DNA of 64,000 nucleotides from Acidimicrobiaceae bacterium (GCA_026713105.1 JAPOPC010000072.1:62001-126000), one strand, 5' to 3'; shown: positions 33,750 to 44,517, counted from the stretch's first letter. The notes: generated by a model from the sequence alone, not told the origin. A program made the numbers and translations.

Positions 33750-34912
33750 CCAATCCAACGCCAGCGGCTCAGCGCGCCATTGCGCTGCATCGCGAGAGCT
33801 GGGGCGAACCGGCTGTGGTGAGCAGGGCCCCCGGTCGAGTCAACCTGATCGGCGAGCACACCGACTACAACGACGGGTACGTACTTCCGATGGCGATCGA
33901 GTTCGACACGGTCGTCGCACTGAGTCCCGCTCGAAGCGGTCGCCGCAGCACAGTGATCTCGGAAATCTTCGGCAAGGCAACACTGGACAGCAAACGCGAG
34001 TCGATCGATACGACGCATTGGGCCTCGTATGTCTTCGGCGTCAGCCACTTGCTGGATGGACACGGCATTTCAACCGGTTCATGGAACTGCTCGATAGCAA
34101 CGGACGTCCCGATCGGGGCGAGCTTGTCGTCATCCGCGGCTCTGGAAATCGCTCTGGCAAGAGCACTGCTGCGACTCGCAGGCGAGAGCTGGGAACCTGC
34201 GGAAACTGCCCAATTGTGTCAACGAGTCGAGAACGAAGTCGTCGGCATGCCCTGCGGAATCATGGATCCCCTGATCTCCGCATGCGCAATCGCAGATCAC
34301 GCTTCGTTGATCGATTGCCGGTTGCTCGATGTCCGGCCTCGGCGGCTTCCAGACGGAACTGTGATGGCAATTCTCGACACGACGACTCGGCGAGAACTGG
34401 TCGACTCGGCCTACGCCGACCGTCGTTCCGCCTGCGCTCGGGCAGCGAACTGGCTCGAAGTGTCCGCGCTGCGCGACGCGCAGCTCGATGAGATCGAGCG
34501 CTTGCCAGAGGAACTCGCAACCGAGCGACGGCGAGCGCGACACGTCGTTGCTGAGAATGAGCGAACGCTCGAAGCTGCGCAAGCCATGGAAGAGAACGAC
34601 GCTGAGGTCCTCGGGTCGCTGATGAACGCAAGCCACGTCAGCTTGCGAGACGACTACGAGGTCTCAGGACCTGCGCTCGATGCAATCGTGGAGATCGCAC
34701 AGGCCAGTCCCGGATGCATCGGTGCCCGCATGACGGGCGGGGGTTTTGCCGGATGCGCTGTGGCGCTGGTCACCGCCGACGCCGCAGGTGCCTTCACCAA
34801 CGCTGTCCAGGAGAGCTACCGGGCCACCTCAGGACTCGACGCGAGTGTCTGGCTGTCACGGCCAGCGGCAGGAGCCTCGATCATCGACCGAGCCGAATGG
34901 CATGCCGGGTGA
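33746..34912 (+). CDS. galK: Galactokinase
   Basis: A 388-residue GHMP kinase that phosphorylates galactose at O1. The galactokinase signature GRVNLIGEHTDYNDGYVLP is at about residues 30-48, the ATP loop is PIGASLSSSAALE, and motif 3 is GARMTGGGFAGCAVAL. The catalytic-Asp segment reads VGMPCGIMDPLISACA, with Pro where most galactokinases have Gln after the catalytic Asp. GTG 33746 overlaps the lacI stop (GTGA). It meets galE tail to tail with 10 bases between. Confidence 0.92.
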   Translation: MTNPTPAAQRAIALHRESWGEPAVVSRAPGRVNLIGEHTDYNDGYVLPMAIEFDTVVALSPARSGRRSTVISEIFGKATLDSKRESIDTTHWASYVFGVSHLLDGHGISTGSWNCSIATDVPIGASLSSSAALEIALARALLRLAGESWEPAETAQLCQRVENEVVGMPCGIMDPLISACAIADHASLIDCRLLDVRPRRLPDGTVMAILDTTTRRELVDSAYADRRSACARAANWLEVSALRDAQLDEIERLPEELATERRRARHVVAENERTLEAAQAMEENDAEVLGSLMNASHVSLRDDYEVSGPALDAIVEIAQASPGCIGARMTGGGFAGCAVALVTADAAGAFTNAVQESYRATSGLDASVWLSRPAAGASIIDRAEWHAG

Positions 34913-34918
34913 CACCCG
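34906..34918. terminator. Small hairpin between convergent galK and galE
   Basis: CGGGT-GAC-ACCCG (5-base stem, 3-base loop) overlaps the galK stop and lies before the galE stop. It lacks a T-run, so a terminator role is only possible. Confidence 0.25.
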
Positions 34919-34922
34919 CAGC

Positions 34923-35882
34923 TCAACCCTCGAACGCGGCCAGAGATGCCACGATCTCGTCAAGCGTCGAGCGCGACGGCTCCCAGTTCAGGGTGCGACG
35001 AGCCAATGCCGGCGAGGCGATCAGCTCGGCTGGATCACCGGCGCGACGTGGCCCAAGTTCGTACCGAACTGTTCGTCCGAGGCCACGCTCGACTGCTGCG
35101 ACTACCTCGAGCACTGAGTGGCCCGTTCCCCCACCCAGATTCAGCGCCGTGGTCGCACCGCCATCGCGAAGGTATTCAAGCGCCAGCAGGTGCGCGTCAA
35201 CGAGATCGCGGATGTGAATGTAATCCCGGATGGCGGTGCCATCGGGAGTGGGATAGTCCGAACCGAACACGGTCAACGGCTCTTGATGCTGCGATGCTGC
35301 GCGCACGGCCAAGGGCACTAGATGCGTCTCGGGATTGTGCCGCTCGGTCCGGTTCGACGTCGCACCAGCAGCGTTGAAGTATCGCAGCGACACCGATCGG
35401 AGGCCATCGCCGGTGTCATGCATGCGCAGCATCTGCTCGACGAAGAGCTTTGTCCAGCCATAAGGACTTGTCGGCTGCAGCGGAGCGCTCTCGGTGATCG
35501 GCTGAGTCGACGCGTTTCCGTACACCGCGGCAGACGAGGAGAACACCACGAGTTCAACGCCGCCGTCGAGGAGCGCCCGGATCAGCCGTGCCGATTGAAC
35601 GACGTTGTGCTCGATGTACGCACCCGGGTCCCGCACGGACTCTCCGACGGAGATCAGCCCCGCAAGGTGGATGCACGATGTGATGCCGTGCTCGATCACA
35701 AGACGGGAGATGGCCTCGCTGTCACCCACGCTGGCGGACTCGAAGGTGACGCCCCGCGGTAGCGCAGGGAACGAGGACCGAGACAAGTTGTCAGCGACAA
35801 CAACGCGCTCACCGCGCTCAGCGAGCGCATCAACCACAACCGAGCCGATGTAGCCCGCGCCACCGGTCACGAGCACGGTCAT
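34923..35882 (-). CDS. galE: UDP-glucose 4-epimerase
   Basis: A 319-residue extended SDR. The NAD motif VLVTGGAGYIGSVVV opens the protein; HLAGLISVGESVRDP, the catalytic Ser region FSSSAAVYGN and the Y-x-x-x-K in SPYGWTKLFVEQML are present; RDYIHIRDLVDAHLLAL closes the core. It interconverts UDP-galactose and UDP-glucose in the Leloir pathway. It lies 24 bases after the aldo/keto reductase gene on the same strand and is convergent with galK, so it is not in the lacI-galK transcript. Confidence 0.95.
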   Translation of the reverse strand: MTVLVTGGAGYIGSVVVDALAERGERVVVADNLSRSSFPALPRGVTFESASVGDSEAISRLVIEHGITSCIHLAGLISVGESVRDPGAYIEHNVVQSARLIRALLDGGVELVVFSSSAAVYGNASTQPITESAPLQPTSPYGWTKLFVEQMLRMHDTGDGLRSVSLRYFNAAGATSNRTERHNPETHLVPLAVRAASQHQEPLTVFGSDYPTPDGTAIRDYIHIRDLVDAHLLALEYLRDGGATTALNLGGGTGHSVLEVVAAVERGLGRTVRYELGPRRAGDPAELIASPALARRTLNWEPSRSTLDEIVASLAAFEG

Positions 35883-35906
35883 GGGTTTGCCATGGGCACC
35901 TGCTGC

Positions 35907-36944
35907 TCAGCTCATGCCGATGGAGAGCAGGTTCTCGACGGGCTGGTAGAGCTCTTCGAGGTAGGCCGTGTCGTCGGCGCTGAGCTCGATGGTCGTTGCT
36001 TCGACGAGCTGGTCGAGCTGGCTGATCTTGGACACACCGACGACCGGGGCGGTGATCTCGGGCTTATTCGCCAGCCACGCCAAGGCGATCTGGGCGGGGC
36101 GCACATCGAGCCGCTCGGCCACTTCGGACACCCGCTCGGCGATGTCGAAATCGCGCTCGCCCCGGTAGAGGCTCTCGGTGCGGGCGCGGTCCTGGCCCTT
36201 CGAGCGGTCGGTCGTGCCGGCATCGAGGCTGCCCCGGTACGAACCGGTGAGAATGCCACGCGCCAGAGGCGACCACGGGGTGAGCGCCACCCCGGTGCTG
36301 GCGCAGTATGGGTTCATCTCACGCTCTTCCTCGCGGTAGATGAGGTTGTAGTGGTTCTGCATCGAGACGAACTTCGTCCAGCCGCGCATCTCCGCAGTGA
36401 ACTGCAGCTCGGCGAACTGCCAGGCGAACATCGACGAGCCGCCCAGGTACAGCGCCTTGCCGGCCTTGACCACGTCGTGCAACGCCTCCATCGACTCGGT
36501 GATCGGCGTCTCAACGCTGCCGGGGATGCCATGGGGATGGCGGTGGATGATCAGCTGGTCTACGTAGTCGACACCGAGGCGCCGCAACGAGTTGTCGATG
36601 CCCTCCATGATGTGCTTGCGGTTCAGGCCGCCCTCGTTGGGGTTGCGGCCCATCGGCATCGAGATCTTGGTGGTCAGCACATACTGCTCACGCGGCAGCA
36701 TTTCCCGCAGCAGCTGCCCCACGACCTCCTCGGAGGCGCCGACGCCGTAGATGTCAGCGCAGTCGAAGTAGTACAGCCCCCGCTCAATGGCGGCCTCGAA
36801 GATGGGACGCGCTTGGTCGACGCCGAGGGTCCAGTCGCCCTGGTGTCCCCGACCGGGGATCCCGAAGTTCATGGTTCCCAGGCAGAGCTCGGAGACCTGG
36901 AGTCCGCAGTTAGAACCGAGCTGGGTGGATTTCAGTCGCGACAT
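35907..36944 (-). CDS. Aldo/keto reductase
   Basis: A 345-residue NADPH-dependent aldo/keto reductase of the YajO/potassium-channel-beta type. The catalytic tetrad is visible as Asp and Tyr in FDCADIYG, Lys in LTTKISMP and His in LIIHRHPHG. NADP-binding residues are near the end (PVVGVSKISQLDQLVEA). ATG 36944 fits the family and has TACGTT 8 bases upstream; the open frame continues upstream but reads across the 71-base dispersed repeat and is not conserved. Substrate unknown. galE follows after 24 bases and may share its transcript. Confidence 0.9.
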   Translation of the reverse strand: MSRLKSTQLGSNCGLQVSELCLGTMNFGIPGRGHQGDWTLGVDQARPIFEAAIERGLYYFDCADIYGVGASEEVVGQLLREMLPREQYVLTTKISMPMGRNPNEGGLNRKHIMEGIDNSLRRLGVDYVDQLIIHRHPHGIPGSVETPITESMEALHDVVKAGKALYLGGSSMFAWQFAELQFTAEMRGWTKFVSMQNHYNLIYREEEREMNPYCASTGVALTPWSPLARGILTGSYRGSLDAGTTDRSKGQDRARTESLYRGERDFDIAERVSEVAERLDVRPAQIALAWLANKPEITAPVVGVSKISQLDQLVEATTIELSADDTAYLEELYQPVENLLSIGMS

Positions 36945-36952
36945 GGCCCCGA

Positions 36953-36958
36953 AACGTA
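36953..36958 (-). promoter_or_regulatory. Probable leaderless -10 element (TACGTT) for the aldo/keto reductase
   Basis: TACGTT on the minus strand, 8-base spacer to ATG 36944. Confidence 0.45.
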
Positions 36959-37066
36959 TTCGACGGCGGCCCTCACCCGTCGGGTTGCCTCGCCGGCGAT
37001 CGGGAATGGGGGCTACGCGGGCTCCGACAGTCCGCCGACAGGCGAGCCGTTGCGTCGGTAGACCTC

Positions 37067-37137
37067 TTGTTTCCCGCTCTTGTTCGCTTCGCTCACGGGC
37101 CGCTCGGGCCACGGCTTCGCCTATCGGCTCAGCCTCT
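37067..37137 (-). repeat. 71-bp dispersed repeat, copy 1 (desaturase 3' end)
   Basis: Matches 44627-44697 over 71 bases with three differences, all transitions. On the minus strand it supplies the desaturase's last codons (RLSR) and TAG stop, then continues into non-coding sequence containing GGCC-rich short inverted repeats. Confidence 0.92.
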
Positions 37138-38131
37138 GCGGCGAGCCGGCGGCAAGGGAGCGCCAGAGGGCTCGGTAGGTCGGCCACGATGCTGCGGCGG
37201 GCAGGTAACCGTCCTCTTCCAGTGCACGCTGCAAGCGCGACAGGTTCCGGGCCGGCACACCCGAATCGACGTGATGGGCCAGGTGATAACCGACGTGGTA
37301 TGGCACAAACAGCACACGCGCCAGCCAGCTCTGGCGGATGTGGTGCGTCGTATTTCGGCGATCAGAGGTGCGGGTCATGCCGCCGTGCTCTGCAACGGCG
37401 CGCAGGCGATTGATGAACTGGTACCAAGTGAACCACGGCAGCACCCACAGCAGCAGGTACAGCCATGGGTGGCCGGCCAGCCAGCACAGCCCGAACACGA
37501 TCGCCTGCCCGCCGAAGAACCGCAGGCTGAGCGGCACGTACTGCAGCTTCACGAGCCCGGTGAAGCGGGGCTTGGTGATGCGCCACGCCGACACACCCAC
37601 GAGGTCGCGCAACAGCTTCCGCCACAGCGACCTTGCAGATATCGGGTAGAAGGAATACAGCAGGAAGTCGGGCTCTTTGGGTCCGAATTCGTCACGATGA
37701 TGGTTGGCGTGGCCCCGCCGGTAGAAGTGCGAGCCGGTGCCCATCGGCAGCCAGCCCAACAGGTTGATGCCGATGCGGTCATTCAGCCAGCGGTTGGAGA
37801 ACAGCAACCGGTGGGCCGCTTCGTGATGAAGGATGAACCACCGCAGCTGCAGCGTTCCGATCACGGGCACCGCCGCGACGACCGCGAGCGGGTGGCCGAT
37901 GGCGATCACCGCGGCGATAACTGCCACGGGCGCTGCCAACGTCGCGATGACCTCGACTGCGTTGATCACGTTCGGGACTCGGCGCAACTCTGCTCGGAAC
38001 TCAGGCCGAGGACGGCCGTCAGGGCGCAGCCGTTCCGAGCCCTCGAACCGGGGCAGATCGGGGCGCGTCATGCCACCGGTCATCTTCGCCACAAGCTCGT
38101 CGTGGGTCGGCGGCGCGTCGGTCACGCTCAC
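37121..38131 (-). CDS. Membrane fatty acid desaturase
   Basis: A 336-residue di-iron membrane desaturase/hydroxylase. The three His boxes are HHEAAH (about residue 102), HANHH (about 140) and HLAHH (near 285), with extra His in the loop near EHGG. Hydrophobic pairs lie at about 58-95 and 190-240. It introduces a double bond or hydroxyl into lipid acyl chains or carotenoids; substrate not determined. GTG 38131 has TAGCAT 6 bases upstream. The last residues, RLSR-stop, come from the 71-base dispersed repeat also found at the end of mfd. Confidence 0.88.
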   Translation of the reverse strand: MSVTDAPPTHDELVAKMTGGMTRPDLPRFEGSERLRPDGRPRPEFRAELRRVPNVINAVEVIATLAAPVAVIAAVIAIGHPLAVVAAVPVIGTLQLRWFILHHEAAHRLLFSNRWLNDRIGINLLGWLPMGTGSHFYRRGHANHHRDEFGPKEPDFLLYSFYPISARSLWRKLLRDLVGVSAWRITKPRFTGLVKLQYVPLSLRFFGGQAIVFGLCWLAGHPWLYLLLWVLPWFTWYQFINRLRAVAEHGGMTRTSDRRNTTHHIRQSWLARVLFVPYHVGYHLAHHVDSGVPARNLSRLQRALEEDGYLPAAASWPTYRALWRSLAAGSPQRLSR

Positions 38132-38137
38132 GCTTTG

Positions 38138-38143
38138 ATGCTA
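38138..38143 (-). promoter_or_regulatory. Probable leaderless -10 element (TAGCAT) for the desaturase
   Basis: TAGCAT on the minus strand, 6-base spacer to GTG 38131. Confidence 0.5.
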
Positions 38144-38315
38144 CGGCGCTCGGACAGCACGAGAGAGTCGTCACGGCACTGGGCTGGTCCAGACCGCTTC
38201 CGCAGGCTTGCCGACTCGCTTGGGCTGGCCGGGGGAGTCAGTCGTTAGCTACGGTTCCGGGCGACCACCGAGTGGCTGGATCCGTTCACAGCCGGCTGAG
38301 ACAGGGGAATCGACG

Positions 38316-39059
38316 ATGGATTTGGGAATTTCAGGACGAACAGCAGCGGTTGCGGCGGGATCCGCAGGGCTCGGGCTGGGCTCGGCCAAGGCACTCGCGG
38401 CCGAGGGCGTACGCGTGGCCATCTGCGGCCGCGACTCTGAGCGCCTGGCCGCGGCAGCCGCGCAGATCGACGGTGACGTGCTCTCAATCGCCGCCGATCT
38501 CGGCAACCCTGACGAGGGTCGCAGCTTCGTGGAGCAGGCCATTGCAGGGCTCGGCTCCGTCGACATCTTGGTGACGAACGCAGGCGGACCGCCGCCGGGC
38601 ATGTTCGACACCACCGAGATGGATGCCTACCAAATGGCATTCGACATGAACTGCAAGGCCATGATCGAGATGTGCCGGGTGGCCATCCCGCCAATGCGTG
38701 AGCGCGGCTGGGGGCGGGTGTGCGCCATCACCAGCGTCGGCGTGAAGCAGCCGATCCCGTTCCTGTTCGCCAGCTCGGTCGCACGGGCCGGCTTGACCAG
38801 TTTCCTCAAGCTCACCGCCCGAGAAGTGGCAGCCGACGGAGTGACGGTGAACTCAGCTCAGCCCGGTACGCATTGGACCGACCGGGTGTCAAAGATGATG
38901 GACCAAGAACAGGCCGGTCAGAGCAACCCGATGGGCGTCTGCGGCGACTCCGATGACTTCGGCGCCGCGGTGGCGTTCCTGTGCAGCGAGCAAGCCAAGT
39001 TCGTCACCGGCACAGGCCTGCTCATCGACGGCGGCCAGGCCACCGGGCTCCTGGACTGA
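38316..39059 (+). CDS. SDR-fold protein lacking the canonical Y-x-x-x-K
   Basis: A 247-residue short-chain dehydrogenase fold. The nucleotide loop is AAGSAGLGLGSAKAL rather than TG-x3-G-x-G; VTNAGGPPPG is the NAG motif; ITSVGVKQPIPFLFASSVAR carries Ser but has Phe-x-x-x-x and Arg where the catalytic Tyr and Lys normally stand; VTVNSAQPGTHWTDR and the C-terminal GTGLLIDGGQ are normal. This belongs to an atypical SDR group with the Tyr/Lys pair lost, so ordinary ketoreductase chemistry is doubtful. ACAGGGGAA lies before ATG 38316. It is convergent with coxM. Confidence 0.85.
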   Translation: MDLGISGRTAAVAAGSAGLGLGSAKALAAEGVRVAICGRDSERLAAAAAQIDGDVLSIAADLGNPDEGRSFVEQAIAGLGSVDILVTNAGGPPPGMFDTTEMDAYQMAFDMNCKAMIEMCRVAIPPMRERGWGRVCAITSVGVKQPIPFLFASSVARAGLTSFLKLTAREVAADGVTVNSAQPGTHWTDRVSKMMDQEQAGQSNPMGVCGDSDDFGAAVAFLCSEQAKFVTGTGLLIDGGQATGLLD

Positions 39060-39066
39060 TCGCGGA

Positions 39067-39084
39067 AGTCTCGGCTAGGAGACT
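39067..39084. terminator. Hairpin at the convergent SDR/coxM junction
   Basis: AGTCTC-GGCTAG-GAGACT, a 6-base perfect stem just after the SDR stop and spanning the coxM stop. No T-run; it could act in either direction. Confidence 0.3.
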
Positions 39085-39902
39085 CCGGCGGCTTCGAGTG
39101 CTCGGCGGGTGAGCACCCGGGCGAGGTGGTTGCGGTAGTCCGGTGTGGCGTTCAGGTCGGTGGGGGCTTCGGTGCCCTCAGCGGCCTGCTCGGCAGCATC
39201 GGCGGCCGACGCTCCGCCGGCCAGTGCGGCTTCGACCGCACCCGCACGCAGCGGCGTGGAGCCCATGTTCACGAGCGCGACATTGGTCCCACCGTTCACC
39301 TTCACTGCGGCGACGCCCACGATCGCCCAATCCTGGGCCCGCCGGTTGAACTTCTGATAGTTCCAGCCGTCGCCCGGCGCCTTGGGCACCCGGATCTCGG
39401 TGAGCATCTCGTCGTCGGCCAGGGCCGATTCGAAGTAGCCGGTGAAGAAGTCGCCAGCGGTGATCTCGCGGCTGCCGTTCGGGCCCTGCGCGACGAGGGT
39501 GCCGCCCAGGGCCAACACGGCCGCCGGCAGATCGGACGCCGGGTCGGAGTGCGCCAGCGAGCCGCCGATGGTGCCGCGGTGGCGGACCTGCGGGTCGCCG
39601 ACCTCGCCGGCCACATGTCCCAGCAACGGGCACTCGGCAGCCAGCAGGTCGCTGGTCTCCAGCGCCCGGTGTCGGGTCAGCGCACCGATGGCGATGTGAT
39701 CGCCGCCGTCGTTGATGTAGCTGAGATCGGTAACGCGGCCGATGTCCACAACCACGCTGGGTACCGCCAGGCGCAGCTTCATCATCGGCAGCAGCGAATG
39801 GCCGCCCGCCAGCAGCTTGGCCTCGTCGCCATGCTCGCCGAGCAGCGCTATCGCCTCTTGCGCGGAGCCAGCTCGTGCGTAGTCGAATGCTGCAGGAATC
39901 AT
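39075..39902 (-). CDS. coxM: Mo-hydroxylase FAD-binding medium subunit (CoxM-like)
   Basis: A 275-residue FAD subunit of the CO dehydrogenase/xanthine dehydrogenase family. The FAD motifs are LLAGGHSLLPMMKLRL (about residues 30-45) and RGTIGGSLAHSDPASDLP (about 107-124), and the CO-dehydrogenase flavoprotein C-terminal domain follows. It passes electrons from the 2Fe-2S small subunit to FAD and an acceptor. coxS ends 13 bases upstream. No large Mo-binding subunit lies on either side; the next gene is a convergent SDR. Confidence 0.92.
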   Translation of the reverse strand: MIPAAFDYARAGSAQEAIALLGEHGDEAKLLAGGHSLLPMMKLRLAVPSVVVDIGRVTDLSYINDGGDHIAIGALTRHRALETSDLLAAECPLLGHVAGEVGDPQVRHRGTIGGSLAHSDPASDLPAAVLALGGTLVAQGPNGSREITAGDFFTGYFESALADDEMLTEIRVPKAPGDGWNYQKFNRRAQDWAIVGVAAVKVNGGTNVALVNMGSTPLRAGAVEAALAGGASAADAAEQAAEGTEAPTDLNATPDYRNHLARVLTRRALEAAGVS

Positions 39903-39915
39903 TGCTGTACCCCCC

Positions 39916-40386
39916 TCAGTCCGATGTCTCGCCGGCGGCGCAGGCCAGCACCGACTTGACGATGTTGTGGTACCCCGTGCAGCGGCACAGGTTCCCTTCC
40001 AGGCCCAACCGCACCTCACGCTCGGATGGGTCGGGGTTCTCCTCGAGCAGCGACACCGCCGCCATGACCATGCCGGGAGTGCAGTAGCCGCACTGCAGCC
40101 CGTGGTTCTGGCGGAAGGACTCTTGCATCGGGTGCAGCTCGTCGTCTGACGGTGCCAAGCCCTCGATGGTCAAGATGTCCTCGCCGTCGGCCTGCACCGC
40201 CAGCATCGTGCACGACTTCACCGATTCGCCGTTCACATGCACCGTGCAAGCTCCGCATGAGGACGTGTCGCAGCCCACGTTGGTGCCGGTCAGCCGCAGA
40301 TCGTCCCGCAGCCAGTACACGAGCAACGTGCGCGGCTCGACGTCGCCGCTGCGAGTCTCGCCGTTCACAGTGACGCTGATCTCCAC
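39916..40386 (-). CDS. coxS: Mo-hydroxylase 2Fe-2S small subunit (CoxS-like)
   Basis: A 156-residue protein with two 2Fe-2S clusters. The plant-ferredoxin-type N-domain has [13 protein letters not shown] and SCTM; the helical C-domain has [13 protein letters not shown] and [12 protein letters not shown]. The order and spacing are those of CoxS/QorS/XdhC-type small subunits. GTG 40386 has GAGGGG upstream; a longer open frame would read into the hairpin repeats. It precedes coxM, and is divergent from a TetR gene that probably regulates it. Confidence 0.93.
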   Translation of the reverse strand: MEISVTVNGETRSGDVEPRTLLVYWLRDDLRLTGTNVGCDTSSCGACTVHVNGESVKSCTMLAVQADGEDILTIEGLAPSDDELHPMQESFRQNHGLQCGYCTPGMVMAAVSLLEENPDPSEREVRLGLEGNLCRCTGYHNIVKSVLACAAGETSD

Positions 40387-40403
40387 AATGACCCCTCTTC
40401 TCA

Positions 40404-40457
40404 TCGGCCGCGTGGCCGAGCAAACTCTCGTCGGCCGCGAGGCCGAGCGAACTCCCG
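40404..40457 (-). repeat. Two tandem 27-bp units, each with a palindrome, upstream of coxS
   Basis: Units 40404-40430 and 40431-40457 differ at few positions. Each begins with a 6-base inverted repeat, TCGGCC-GCGT-GGCCGA (40404-40419) and TCGGCC-GCGA-GGCCGA (40431-40446). A diverged third version is at about 40482-40500. The array lies in the coxS/tetR divergent region, so the palindromes may be TetR operators or leader hairpins. Confidence 0.75.
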
Positions 40458-40567
40458 GCCTAAGCCGAGTGTCTGTCTACACGGCCCGCAAGGCCGAGCG
40501 CGCACCATCATGCACCATTCGGCAGCGACGCGCAGACACGAGGACAAGCGGTCTGCATGCGCGGCAG

Positions 40568-40573
40568 TAGTTT
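40568..40573 (+). promoter_or_regulatory. Probable leaderless -10 element (TAGTTT) for the TetR gene
   Basis: TAGTTT with a 6-base spacer to GTG 40580. Confidence 0.55.
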
Positions 40574-40579
40574 GACGAT

Positions 40580-41167
40580 GTGGCCGGCGAAGAGGCCGTA
40601 GCGGGTACTGGCGACACGCCAGAACGCGCGGGCGAACCGACGCCGCCGGACACTCGGGACTTGATCCTGCGCAGGGCGCGTGACCTGTTCGCGCGTCAGG
40701 GCTACCGCGGCACATCGATCCGCCAGCTCACCTCGGGACTCAATCTGACGCCGGCTGCGCTCTACTACCACTTCACCGGCAAAGAGGACGTGCTCGCCGG
40801 CGTTCTGGCACCGATGGAACGCGACGGCGAGACGGTGATCGCCCGGATGGCCGAACTCGAGCGAGGTTCCGAGGCCCTGCGGGAAGTGCTCGACCGCTAC
40901 TTCGACCTGCTCGCTCGCGACATCGTGGTGTTCCGACTCGTCGCCGACGACGTCGACGTGCAGCAGAGCGCCGTCGGTCAGCGGCTGCGCGTACAGGCCA
41001 GGGATCTGTTCGCATGGCTCACAGGTGCTTCGCCGGAAGTCGAGGATCGCATTCGTGCAGCGGCCGCAGTCGGCACGATTCGCCGGTCGCTCGAACAGAG
41101 CGGCGTGGATCCCGAGGTTCACCGCGATGCGATCATCGGTCGCGCCCTGCGCATCATGACTGACTAG
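40580..41167 (+). CDS. TetR-family transcriptional regulator
   Basis: A 195-residue regulator. After an acidic, Pro-rich 22-residue leader, the TetR DNA-binding domain reads ILRRARDLFARQGYRGTSIR, then LTPAALYYHFTGKEDVL with the usual Y-Y-H-F-x-x-K-E helix. The C-terminal ligand domain is all helical with no recognisable ligand motif. GTG 40580 fits a leaderless start. It is divergent from coxS-coxM across palindromic repeats, and by position is likely their repressor (inference). It is convergent with ftsB. Confidence 0.9.
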   Translation: MAGEEAVAGTGDTPERAGEPTPPDTRDLILRRARDLFARQGYRGTSIRQLTSGLNLTPAALYYHFTGKEDVLAGVLAPMERDGETVIARMAELERGSEALREVLDRYFDLLARDIVVFRLVADDVDVQQSAVGQRLRVQARDLFAWLTGASPEVEDRIRAAAAVGTIRRSLEQSGVDPEVHRDAIIGRALRIMTD

Positions 41168-41183
41168 AGGCTCGGTCAGTCGG

Positions 41184-43446
<2,263 letters not shown>

Positions 43447-43467
43447 GGCGATCCCCACACCGACGGC

Positions 43468-44517
43468 TCACGGCAGGAGCGGCAGCGATATCCGCAGGTT
43501 GCCAGCGATCCAGTCGCCGAGTTCGGGGGCGACATCCACTTCATAGGACGACATGATCTCGGTCAGCACGTGGCCCGCGAACGGTCCGATCGAGGAGAGG
43601 TCAGTTGCATCGGTGCGCAGCGAATCCAGGTGCAGCACTACCCACAGCTCACCAGACGGGCTCGACGCGGACGGCAGCGTCAGCGGTTCGCTGAACTCGC
43701 CGGGCTCGAGGTCGAGCAGCACCAGCGCCAGCTCACCGCCGCCGAACAATTCGAACGGCCGATCGCAGCCGATGACGCCGTCGACTCCGGTGAGCCCCGG
43801 CAGATTGACCGCGGCAGCTACGTCGGCGAGCGGTTCGCCGCCCTGCACGCGACCGGCGGCGGCGATGACGTCGGATTCCGACGTCACCACCAGCCCACTC
43901 ACACAGTGAGGCGTCGCCAGCCGCTCGATGCTCGGGTCTTCTTCGACGGCACGCTGCTGCGCGAACTCTTCGAAGGGGCCCTCGAGGTGCGCTTGGACCT
44001 GCCCGTTGATCTCCGCGTCCGGCAGACCGATATCAACCGTGAAACCCAGCCCGTTCAGTGCGACGCCCGCGAGGCGCAACTGAACCATGGAGGTCAGGCG
44101 GGATACGTACTCCTCGTGAGTCGGGTTCTCTGGGTCGTCCATCAGCGTGACCGGTGACTCCACGATGTTCGCAAGGACATCGCCGACCAGTACCTGCCCG
44201 CCCGGGAAGCTCGCGGCGACGGCGGTGCCGTCGGAGAGCAGTGCTCGGTACGCGGCTTCTTGGACTGCTCGCGCAGCATCGCGTTCAGCCCGCTCGGCCT
44301 CGAGCTGAGCTTCCTGGGCGGCCTCCTCTGCTTCGACTTGCGCTTCCCGTTCAGCAGCCTCGACCGCATGCCGTGACACCACACCGTCGCCATCGGTGTC
44401 GGCTGCTTCGACGAGTTCGGGGTCAAGCCCCGTTTCGATGGTGACGACGTTTCCGTCGTCGCTGCACGCGTACGACGCGAGCACCAGCGCTGCCAGCAAC
44501 ACAGCTCGTCGAATCAT
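43468..44517 (-). CDS. Parvulin/SurA-like lipoprotein (peptidyl-prolyl isomerase-like)
   Basis: A 349-residue exported protein. The signal is MIRRAVLLAALVLASYAC with the Cys at 18 as a probable lipid site. There is an EF-hand-like ADTDGDGVVSRHAV, then a Glu/Ala-rich coiled coil (EREAQVEAEEAAQEAQLEAE). A SurA_N-like helical region (about 110-210) leads to a degenerate parvulin core (PHCVSGLVVTSESDVIAAAG, GGEPLADVAAAVN, EPGEFSEPLTLPS). Such proteins fold exported polypeptides. In mycobacteria a lipoprotein (LpqU) lies in the same place between mazG and eno, but it is a different family. GGGGGAG precedes ATG 44517. Confidence 0.7.
   Translation of the reverse strand: MIRRAVLLAALVLASYACSDDGNVVTIETGLDPELVEAADTDGDGVVSRHAVEAAEREAQVEAEEAAQEAQLEAERAERDAARAVQEAAYRALLSDGTAVAASFPGGQVLVGDVLANIVESPVTLMDDPENPTHEEYVSRLTSMVQLRLAGVALNGLGFTVDIGLPDAEINGQVQAHLEGPFEEFAQQRAVEEDPSIERLATPHCVSGLVVTSESDVIAAAGRVQGGEPLADVAAAVNLPGLTGVDGVIGCDRPFELFGGGELALVLLDLEPGEFSEPLTLPSASSPSGELWVVLHLDSLRTDATDLSSIGPFAGHVLTEIMSSYEVDVAPELGDWIAGNLRISLPLLP

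Noticed and set aside
36945-37187. N-terminal extension of the aldo/keto reductase by 81 codons
   Set aside because: It would read through the 71-base dispersed repeat and overlap the desaturase; family alignment starts at ATG 36944.
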